Of a stretch of 64,000 nt of DNA, positions 45,482 through 55,238 are shown piece by piece. Made by a program: the position numbers and the translations under genes. The stretch is from Pegoplata infirma. Its lineage: Eukaryota; Arthropoda; Insecta; Diptera; Anthomyiidae. The DNA is taken from contig OY992537.1 in assembly GCA_963921195.1 (NCBI GenBank), positions 32,223,911-32,287,910 of the forward strand. The letters run 5' to 3'. A model generated the notes under the pieces. That model had not been told where the DNA came from. It saw only the letters and a list, made by a program, of their open reading frames with translations, and searched no databases. Position 1 is the stretch's first letter. Each line of letters begins with the position of its first letter.

Positions 45482-47359
45482 GAGCACCCACAATATGTAT
45501 GGGATGTGCAAAATTGTATTTTTTATCGCTCCCCGCTCATTTTCGGTTGAGTTGGGATTAAAAAATAATATCTATCCAGAAATTGGACTTCTAGGTTGCA
45601 AACAGGCCAAGCGGTTTGAACTTTTGACCTCAAAAATGGGCTAAAAAACCTTTATACACTAATTTGGCTGTAACTCTTAAAATAAAAGTTTTTCGCAATT
45701 AACTTTCATAACAATTTTTTTGTAGAATCAAAATCCAAAGATTTTTCTCTCATACTGTTTTGACCTAAATATGTCCGATCGCGGTGTTTTAAGCGGTTAA
45801 AGTCGAAATTTGGGTCAGAACTTTTTTTAAAAAAATTCTCGTAAATTTTTAAATTGGGGAAAATTTGAGCTCTTTGCACAATTCACTAGGGTATTGAATG
45901 TTGTTTTCCAAAAAAAATTTTTTTCCAAAAATATATCGACTGTTCCATGAAAAAATCCCAAAGTTCTACTCTGAATCTCATTTTTTTACAATTCATCCTC
46001 AATATAGGCGAATACTCACTTTGTAATTCCGTGAGTTTCGCACCAAAACATCTGTCTAGGATTTCCCTAAATATATATGGGGTATTCAGTGCCAAATTGG
46101 ACACTTTGAAATTATTTTTTTTTACATTTTTTTAATTATTTTTACATTTTTTTTAAAACCCATTAAAACCCCCATCCAAGTTTGTTTTCAAATTTTTTTA
46201 AATTACCCGTTTCAAAGATATGGAATTTTCAAAAAAAACTATCGTTTTCCGTATTTTTATAATAACAAATTCAAAAATGGTCAACATTTTTTTTTTTTTT
46301 TTAATTTTTTTTTTATTAAAAATTTCTTAAAGTGTTCTAATATGCAATTTTTAAATGATTGCTCTCTTTGTTTTTTTTCAATCTTTTCTTAAAATTTTTT
46401 ATTTGATTTTTTTATTTTTTTTTTTTAATTTTTCGTGGGAAACTTAATATTTTCTTAAAATTTTAAGCTTAAGTAGATCGTGGGATTATGGTAATTAATA
46501 TATTCAGCGGTTTTTGATTTTTTTTTTGTTGTTTTCCAATCTTTATTAAAACACTTTAAAGAAAATACTAAAATTTCAACAAATTATTTCGAATTTGGAC
46601 CATTTTTAAAGAAGTGAAGGCAGAAAAAATCGTGTTTTTTTTTAATTCGATATTTTTTGAACGGATTATCAAAAAAGATGTCAAAATTTACTTGGAATGG
46701 GTTTTTGAAGGGTACTAAAAAATTGAAAACCCATAAAATTAAACATTTTCCAAGCGTCCGATTTGGCATGGACCCATATATACTATGTGAAATCCTAGAC
46801 TCATCTTTCGATGCGTAAAACATGCAATGACAAAGTGAGTACACCCTCATAACGTGGTTGGAGGTAAAAAAATTGTGGTGCAGGGTAGGATTTTGGCAAT
46901 TTTTCATGGAAGGTTCGATATATTTTTGCAAAAAAAAATTTTTTGGAAACTGCATTCAATACCCTATTAAATTATGCAAAGAGCTCAAATTTTCCCCAAT
47001 TTAAAAATTTACGAGAATTTTTTTAAAAAAAGTTCTGACCCAAATTTCGACTTTAACCGCTTAAAACACCGCGATCGGACATATTTAGGTCAAAACAGTA
47101 TGAGAGAAAAATCTTTGCATTTTGATTCTACAAAAAAATTGTTATGAAAGTTAATTGCGAAAAACTTTTATTTTAAGAGTTACAGCCAAATTAATCTATA
47201 AAGGTTTTTTAGCCCATTTTTGAGGTCAAAAGTTCAAACCGCTTGGCCTGTTTGCAACCTAGAAGTTCAATTTCTGGATAGATATTATTTTTTACTCCCA
47301 ACTCAATCGAAAATGAGCGGAGAGCGATAAAAAAACAATTATGCACATATGGGTGCTCT
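45482..47359. repeat. 1.9-kb palindrome of DINE-like sequence with a palindrome in its centre
   Basis: The outer ends TAGAGCACCCA and TGGGTGCTCTA are followed by matching arms of about 590 bp. They share AAGCGGTTTGAACTTTTGACC, shortened here by one base where cited, plus AACACCGCGATCGG-type words and GAGCTCTTTGCA. Their inner ends are DINE C-like terminal segments in inverted orientation (CACTTTGTAATTCCGTG and CAATGACAAAGTGAG). The middle is the 46079-46776 element. The left arm begins just inside a degraded DINE 5' end that is intact on the right (AGGGTATAAAAGATTCGGC). Confidence 0.75.
46079..46776. mobile_element. GGGCATTCC-type palindrome, copy 3 (diverged, TA-flanked)
   Basis: The ends TGGGGTATTCAGTGCCAAAT and (complement) TGGGTCCATGCCAAATCGG fit the termini of the 20.6-kb family and are flanked by TA within ATATATA. 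The arms share TTTAAAACCCATTAAAACCC/GGGTTTTTGAAGGG-like words. It sits exactly in the loop of the larger palindrome. Confidence 0.65.
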
Positions 47360-47579
47360 AATGTTGGAGGGTATAAAAGATTCGGCACAGCCGAATTTAA
47401 AACTATAATTTGTTTTATTTTTTTTTTGTTCTTAAGGACATCAGCTTGTAGTGTTCACATAGTTCTCCCAAGTGGGTTAAAATGTATGACCCACCCCATT
47501 ACTTTACTCCTCAACCTACCCCCTTTTATCACTTCCTTAAAAGGATCCTATACGAATTTATTTTTTTTAAATATTGGGT
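47360..47579. other. Spacer with a repeat resembling 25.9 kb
   Basis: It contains TATGACCCACCCCATTAC and AAGGATCCTATACGAA, similar in order to 25.88-25.98 kb. No gene. Confidence 0.4.
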
Positions 47580-47587
47580 GAAATTTT

Positions 47588-48289
47588 GGCGTACGGACAT
47601 AGCGCCCAAGTGCATATCGCCCAATTTAAAAAAGTCATTCCACCCAAAAAAAATGTGTGTTAGTTGTTGTTGCAAAATTTTTTGGACGATATGGCCATTA
47701 TTTTTGGGTATTTTAACAATTTTCTTTTAATTTATATAAATTATCAAAAATGTCATATTACCCAAATATCAAAATGTTATATTTATAAAATGTCATAGCA
47801 CCCAAAAAAATAATCATAAAACTCACCAAAATTTTTTTTTTTAACACAATATTTTAAAGTTTTTATGCGTAGCCGGCTTTCGGCCGGGCTTAGGGATTAC
47901 AAAATCCATGCATTAAACCCACCCTCTCCGCAAAGTAATGTTTTCTAGGGTAGCAATCATTTTCGCTACCAAATTTGTTATACCTCAAAAAGGCCTGATA
48001 ACCAAAATAGCTTTGATTTGCAGAGAGGGTGGGTTTAATGCATGGAGTATGTAATCCCTAAGCCCGGCCGAAGGCCGGCTACGCAGAAAACCTTTATTAC
48101 AATAAAACAAATCATAGAAGTCGTAATTTCGACATTTCGCCCAAAAAAAATATTTTGGATTTTTTGACAATTTTGTTTTGGGAGAAATATCATTTTAAGA
48201 CCTATCATTTTGGGCTATATGTCGCAGCGTGGGCGATATGTCATTTACGGTTTTGGGCGATAAGACCTTGGGCGCTATGTCCGTACGCC
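47588..48289. mobile_element. 705-bp-type TIR element, copy 2
   Basis: It is 702 bp, nearly identical to 7400-8104 throughout, including the inner GGCCGGGCTTAGGG hairpin. The flanking duplication is GAAATTTT (47580-47587 and 48290-48297). The different target sequence proves independent insertion. The minus-strand frame 47985-48170 has a counterpart at 7796-8023 but differs in length and is unlikely to code. Confidence 0.85.
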
Positions 48290-48297
48290 GAAATTTT

Positions 48298-48395
48298 TTA
48301 ATTTCAATAGGTCTTACTATATAGTGTTATCATCAGTATGATTTTAAATATCGGTTTGTCTTTTTATTGAAAATTGTTTATATGTGACTATATAT
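48298..48395. repeat. Repeat D-like fragment, left of hAT palindrome
   Basis: Together with 49406-49510 (ATAGTTTCAATAGAATAAAT, AATCTCAACCTCACCTCATA) this is a repeat D copy interrupted by the next element. Confidence 0.5.
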
Positions 48396-49397
48396 TAGGG
48401 TGGTTTTTTATTTTATTTTTTTTGGAATTTCGAGGAGCGCGCAGCGGATTTTTGTGACATTTGATGTTAAAATAATTGTGTAAAAATTTGAGCTAAATCG
48501 GATTAAATTAACCCGAGGCGCAAGAAGGTCAAAGTTTCGAGAAAAAGCCAAAATGGCCAAATTTTGAAAAAACTTAAAAAAATGTAAATTTTGTTGAAAT
48601 AAAAAAAACAAAATATTTTTTATTTAACTTTTTGCAATAATACTCAGAAAAAATTATCTTTACTTTTCATGACGGCAGTATCACTTTCAAACATGAAATA
48701 CAAAAATTACCATGCATTTTGGGGGGTACCTGAAATGAGTGTTTTCGATTTTTTGAAAATTTTATTAAACAAAAAAATTAAATCTTACAATTTTATAGCA
48801 ATGGATTATTAAATACATCCTAAGGCTTAAATATTTAAAAAATTGGGGATATCCATCGACTCAATTTTTTTTTGGAGTCATTTGAGTTTTGCGGATTTCA
48901 AGGAGTCAAATGACTCCAAAAAAAAATTGAGTCGATGGATATCCCCAATTTTTTAAATATTTAAGCCATAGGATGTATTTAATAATCCATTGCTATAGAA
49001 TAGTAAGATTTAATTTTTTTGTTTAATATAATTTTCAAAAAATCGAAAACACTCATATCAGGTACCCCCCAAAATGCATGGTAATTTTTGTATTTCATGT
49101 TTGAAAGTGTTACTGCCGTCATAAAAAGTAAAGATAATTTTTTCTGAGTATTATTGCAAGGAAGTTAAATAAAAAATATTTTGTTTTTTTATTTCAACAA
49201 AATTTACATTTTTTTAAGTTTTTTCAAAATTTGGCCATTTTGGCTTTTTCTCGAAACTTTGACCTTCTTGCGCCTCGGGTTAATTTTATCCGATTTAGCT
49301 CAAATTTTTACACAATTATTTTAACATCAAATGTCACAAAAATCCGCTGCGCGCTCCTCGAAATTCCAAAAAAAAAATAAAATAAAAAACCACCCTA
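48396..49397. mobile_element. 1.0-kb hAT-type palindrome (TAGGGTGG ends)
   Basis: It runs from TAGGGTGGTTTTTTATTTTA to the complementary end CCACCCTA and is flanked by an exact 8-bp duplication CTATATAT (48388-48395, 49398-49405). The two arms (about 475 bp) are nearly identical complements up to a 30-bp loop near 48895. AGGAGCGCGCAGCGG and GACCTTCTTGCGCC are GC-rich arm landmarks. No transposase. The end sequence and TSD fit hAT. Confidence 0.9.
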
Positions 49398-49519
49398 CTA
49401 TATATGTATATGTGAATATTTATAGTTTCAATAGAATAAATTTTGACAGTTTCTACAATTCTATTTATAGCAATCTCAACCTCACCTCATACTTTCTATC
49501 AACTTTTTTATTTTTGCAA

Positions 49520-50070
49520 GACTTAGTTGCAAATTCCGAAACACGTGTCGATTAAGTATTGCAAAAATTACATAAATAAATTTAAAACGGAAAAATAATT
49601 TACTTGAAAATTATTCTTAGTGAATATCATAGTATAATAATTATAGTATAATAATTAGTAATAAAATTATAGTATAATAATTAGTAACGGAAATAGTGAC
49701 TTCTATCTAGAATAAACCTACTCAAAATATAATATTTAAAGGTCGAATAAAACATTTTTTATTAATATTTTAGTTTGATCATTAACGATTGTCATTAAAG
49801 ACCCTTTGCTACTTGTAGTATAGGGTTTTTATTTTTGCTAAATAATCTTGACAATGGGATCTGACAAACCCCGAAACACGAGTCGATTAAGTCTTGCAAA
49901 AAATGACCGACATAAATAAATTTAAAACAGAAAAATAATTTTCTTGAAAATTTTTCTATGAGAATATCATAGTTTTAATTAGTAAAGGAAATAATGACCT
50001 CGAGCTAGAATAAACCTACTCAAAATATAACATTTTAAAGGTCGGATAAAACAATTATTATTTTTTAATA
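49520..50070 (+). repeat. Two tandem copies of a roughly 345-bp repeat
   Basis: CCGAAACACGTGTCGATTAAG (shortened by one base) at 49537 and CCGAAACACGAGTCGATTAA at 49870 start matching segments. These run through CATAAATAAATTTAAAAC, GAATATCATAG and AGAATAAACCTACTCAAAAT. A more diverged relative is at 23240-23390. Confidence 0.7.
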
Positions 50071-50885
50071 AAAATTAATCAGAATTGGAACAATATTTAT
50101 TTTTTAACAAAAATTAATCAGAACATATAAAAAATATGTATTTTTTATATAACTTCATATAAAAACTTATAGTTTTGGGTTACAAAAGAAAGAAGAAGGA
50201 ACACTATTTTATATTCTTACTTATTTCCTACCCGTATCATCATTTTCTCATCATCAATATTAATCATATTATCATTTGTGCGTGAATATGTTTGTGCGTG
50301 TGTATTTACAGTGACAGTTGCTACAACAGTAAACTTTTCTGTATTTTTTTGTCATTACCATATTTAAAGCTACGTAACAACAGGGAAAAGTATCTTATAC
50401 TTTTTGTATCAGCAAATTTTTAAAATTTTTTTATAGTTATTTATTTAAATATTTTTTTTTTTTACACATTGTAACCCTTCTTTTTCCCCCTTTTTAAATA
50501 TGTCACTGACAAATTTCCATTGATGAAAAGTTAAATCTTTTCCTCACTCTATTTATTTTTATTCTAAGAAAAAAAAATACCAAAACTTTTTTTTTACATT
50601 TCAGCAGAATTTCATTCCAGTATTTTTTTCATCAGGAAAAAAAATATTTCAAATTTACAAAGAAAAGTTTAAAAATTATAAAATATTTATCCTTTTATTT
50701 TTTTAACCTTAAATACTTAACCATAAATACGAAAATGAGGGATACAAAAAGTTTAAATTAGCTTTAAGGAACATTCGGATTGATATTTAAAACACATTTA
50801 AAGAGTTTTTGGACCAAAACAGTATTGAACGCACGTATTTTGCCATACGATGTAAACAAATTAATTTATTATGAATTTTGCACAT
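50071..50885. other. AT-rich stretch
   Basis: No gene or repeat boundary. Poly-T runs near 50450 and 50590. Confidence 0.45.
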
Positions 50886-51262
50886 ACACTCAAAAAAACC
50901 TTTTTTTGTTTGCTACCTCCTATTTGACAAAAATTCCTAGTAATTTTACAAAAATTTTTGCCAATAATTTGGTAATTTTACAAGGTTTTTACCAATAAAA
51001 TTGTAAATTTACAAATTTTTTGACACGATAAAATTTACAAAGAGGTTTCGTAATTTTACTAGATTTTTGCTACCTCCTATTTTACGAGAATTCCTAGTAA
51101 TTTTACAAGCTTTTTACCAATAATTTTGTAATTTTACAAGCTTTTACCAATAAAATTGTAAATTTACAGTTTTTTGGCGCAATTAAAATTACAAGGAATT
51201 CTCGTTAATATACTAGATTTTTTTTTGTAAAATTATCTTGAAAATTTGTAAAACTACAAAAA
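50886..51262. repeat. Internal repeats TTTTACAAG/CTACCTCCTATTT
   Basis: It starts with TACACTCAAAAAAACC, the end type of the TA-flanked MITEs. Two copies of GCTACCTCCTATTTGACA/..TTTACGAG plus TTTTTACCAATAATTTTG follow. The matching right end is not clear. Related debris lies at 45.14 and 19.27 kb. Confidence 0.5.
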
Positions 51263-51861
51263 AAATTTAATTTCGATTTGTTAATTTGATTTGATTGTAT
51301 ATAATTAAATTAAATTTCATGCTAAAAATGGGTAAATTTTATCTACAAACTTTAATTTTATTTAAATTTCTATGAACTATATGAAGGCGTATACTTATTT
51401 TCACTTACATCAAAATTAATATATGTAACTCATACGTCATGTTGTTATTTTAGAAAATTTGTTTTAGTTATCTTTAAACAAAATTGTTCAAGTGGAATAT
51501 TTTTCGAAATAAACTTTTATTATGAAGTGGTTATTTTTGATGATAAAAACCAAATACCTACCTACAAAAGTTTATGTATCAATAACTAGAAATCAAAAAG
51601 CTATGAAAAATCATTTAAAACATTACGCTATTTATTCTACGAAATTTAACTTCCAACTAATAAAATTTCTCTAAAAACAATAATAATAAAATTGCTGCAA
51701 AAACAACGAAATAATGTTTACATCATGAAACAACAATTAATTATTTTTGTGCAATTGGCTGAAATTTATGGTATTTGAGAAATTACATAAGCAAAAATTT
51801 AGTTAAAAGCATAAACTTCAAAATACAGAAATGTAAGAACACCATTTCCAGATTTTTTTTT
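51263..51861. other. AT-rich stretch
   Basis: Nothing recognised. Confidence 0.45.
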
Positions 51862-53697
51862 TTATACCCTCCACTCTTGTGATAGAGGGTATATATAAGT
51901 TTGCCATTCCGTTTGAAACACATTGAAATATTGGTCTAGGACCCCATAAAGTATATATATTCATGATCCTCGATCGATTTTAAGTCGATCTAGCGATGTC
52001 CGTCCGTCCGTCTGTCTGTCCGTTCGTAGAAAACACGCTAACTTTTGAAAGACTTCACGGAGGCTACTGAAGTTTGGCATATATGTTAGTCATTTACCTG
52101 GTCAGGTTGGAATTGCAATCCAGCCAAATCGGGCAAAAGTGTAAATTTCGGTAAGGGTTTTTCGCGAATTTACGAGATAAAAAACACGATAACTTTCGAA
52201 AGACAATAATGCGACTGCGGGAGCTTAGCATGTATCTTTGCCGTTCCCCAGGTCTGTTTGGTTTTGAATTTCAGCTCAATCGGTATAGTGCAATGGTTCC
52301 CATTTTAGATGCTTCAGGGGAGCAAAATTTTAAATATTTTTTTGTCAAATAATCTAAAAAAAATCTTATTTTAGGTTAATTACACTGTGCAACAAATTTT
52401 GGGTCATCGCATTGAGCCTCAATGCCTTCAACGCCATATGAAAGTAGACCATCAAGTGGACAAAATCACCAAAGGGTTTTGCAAAGTCAGTTCGGATTTC
52501 TTTTTTATAGCCCACTGAAGTTTTCATTTTTTTGTCAAAGGCGTTTGGAAAACGCCAAAAATACTACAATAAAAACACATCTGAGCTTCAAAGTATGATT
52601 TGACGTCTTCAGTGAAATTTTATGGTGGTTCTTTTCGTAGAACATTTTAACCCTCTAACTGCAATTTTAAGGGGTCATTTTGGTCCTTTTTCAAAACCTA
52701 AACACAGAAGTCTAATAAAACGTCCATTTAGAGGGTTAAAATGTTCTACAAATATTTTCCTCATAAAATTTCACTAGGGGTTGTCAAATGTTCAAAGTCT
52801 GTGCGACGTGCGCAAAATGCTTAAAAAGGGTCAAGTAGAAAGAATCAATGTTTGTTATATATTTTTACCAAAGCAGTGTTTAAAAATATCGACAAAAAAC
52901 AGTGCAAATATACTTTTGAGCTAAAAATTATGTTTTGATGTGTTTTATAAAATTTTATGATGGTTCTTTTCTTTGACCAAATTAACCCTCTAGGTCCCAT
53001 TTTATAGGGTCATTTTTGTCCTTTTTTAAAAGAAATACAAAAAAGTCTATAAAAAAGGCAGTTAGTGGGTTAAAATGTTTTACAAATATTTTCTGCATCA
53101 AATTTTACTAGGGCACGTCTAAGACAGAAAGTTCGTCCAGCATATAGAAAACGCTTAAAAACTTTAAAGTATTTATTTATTTTTTATTTTTTTTTTTCGG
53201 CCCGAAATATAAAAAAAAACAAGTAAAAAAGTTAAATTCGACTTTGTCGAATGTATTAATACCCTCCACAATGTAAAAAAGTTTATTTGCAAAAAAAATA
53301 AAAACTTAAAAAAAATGCGCGAAAAAAAAAAATTAAAAAAAAAAAACTTCAAGAAAATGTTTTTTTTTTTTTTTAATATGTTTGTACTTGTTTAAATACC
53401 ATTCGGTGATCAATTCTGTTCACATGTGTCAACCAGCAACCGAATTAAATCATTTTGTGTTTTTAGGTTATGTCGGGCCCTTTTTTGACTCAAAAGAAAG
53501 CTTAGGTCTTTTCCCCACCTAATTCTTCTTCGTCCTCAAATATATTTTTGCTCCACCAACAAATTTCCGCTAGAACGGCATCACGCGACTTTTTCCCAAG
53601 ATATCTGAAATGGTTATCACGACCAAAGTATTAAACAGATAAAACAGATATACAAGACTTAGCATATTTACTTGTTGTTGCCCTAAGTAGTTTGGTA

Positions 53698-55238
53698 TAG
53701 GGTTATATAGTCTCAACAAAAAGTCGACTTTTCGACTTTTCGACTTTTTTCAATTTCTAAAAAGTCGATTTTTCGACTTTTCGACTTTTTTCAAAATTTA
53801 AAAAGTCGACTTTTCGACCTTTCGACTTTTTAAAAAGTCGACTTTTTTCGACTTTTCGACTTTTTTCGACTTTCGACTTTTTTCGACTTTTCGAATTTTT
53901 TCGACTTTTCGACTTTTCGACTTTTTAACTTTTTTCGACCTTTTCCAACTTTGAAAAAGTCGATTTTTTTGTAAATAAAAGTTTACCCAGCAAAACTTTG
54001 GTAATGGGTAGTGATTATATAACACATTACCAGGTAATGTATATACCTTATTTGTAGCATTATTTTAGGATGTCTTACCAAACATTTGTTCCACAACGTA
54101 TTATTTTAAAGTAAAAAATAATGCATTACTAATAATTTGCTACGTAATGCATGATTATTGGAAAAATGTATTTCATATTTATTATTTCTAAACATTATAT
54201 CATGGATGATTTATATTTGGTTACATTATGTATTATTTGAAAGTTTGAAATAATGCATTATTTATAATTAAATGCATAATGCATTACAATAACATAAAAA
54301 ATAATTATTTTATAAAAAATGCATAAGTTTAAACTAGAGATGGGCTCACGACAGGAAATTTCTAACGACACACACTCGCGAGCATATTTTATCTACTGAC
54401 ACTCACTTACAATCACGTGAGTAAATTTAATACAAAATTACTTTTTCACTACTCGCAACACCTTATATATTACGTTCTGGTATGCTATATTATATACCTT
54501 ACTCGTAACCTATAAAATACCATATATTTTACACATTACTGGTATTCTTTGTTATAAATTTATGACTTATTTTATACCTTACTGGTATTCTATGTGATAA
54601 TGTGGATGCATTACTTTGAGTCTCATCGCCTGTTAAAATCATCAATGCTGCAATGTATAAAATAAGAGATCATATACCTTATTTTATTCCTTATTTGGTA
54701 ATCTAAGTTTTGCTGGGTAGTTTTGACTTGTTCTAAGCATTTAGGTGGTATTTTTTTTGGTTGTATTTTATTTATCAAAAAAAGTCGAAGAAATCGAAAA
54801 TGTTGAAAAGGTTGAAAAAATCGAAAGCAAAAGAGTCGACTTTCGATTTATAGAAACCTATCAGTGAGATGTTAACAATAATCAAAAATATTGGTAAATA
54901 TTGCACTTAACACTTTCTAACTCATGAATTTGGCATTGACATTTTTGCTTCACATACAAAATACATGGAAATACCAATAGCTTCAGTTGTTATTAAACTC
55001 GGCTCTCATTTGAATTTTTTTTCAGAAGAAAGAAATTATTTTCATCTGACAAAAGTAAAAAAAAAATCAAAAAAAAATACGAAAAAAGTCGAAAAAAAGT
55101 CGAAAAAAGTCGAAAAAGTCGAAAGCAAAAGTCGACTTTTCGACTTTTTAAGAACAAAAAAGTCGATTTCGACTTTTCGACTTTTTCATACAAAAAGTCG
55201 ATTAATCGACTTTTCGACTTTTCGACTATAGAACCCTA
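53698..55238. mobile_element. hAT-type Foldback element of GTCGACTTTT arrays
   Basis: The ends TAGGGTTATATAGTC and (complement) TAGGGTTCTATAGTC lie between exact 8-bp duplications GTTTGGTA (53690-53697, 55239-55246). The arms are short-unit arrays of GTCGACTTTTCGACTTTT (53725-53965, 54785-54845, 55085-55230). GTCGAC and TCGA are self-complementary, so the arrays pair within and between arms. A CCCAGC MITE is nested at 53986. Lysine-rich frames such as KSRKVEKSKKVDF are by-products. Confidence 0.9.
53986..54717 (-). mobile_element. CCCAGCAAAACTT MITE, copy 4
   Basis: Full-length 732 bp, CCCAGCAAAACTTTGG to CTAAGTTTTGCTGGG, flanked by TA. It has the inverted order of copy 1 without the nested TA MITE. 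It is the innermost and so probably youngest level of the 51.9-57.6 kb nest. Confidence 0.85.

Noticed and set aside
53798..55231. Lysine/arginine/serine-rich frames suggesting a nuclear protein
   Set aside because: Direct product of the GTCGACTTTT array. No other coding signal.
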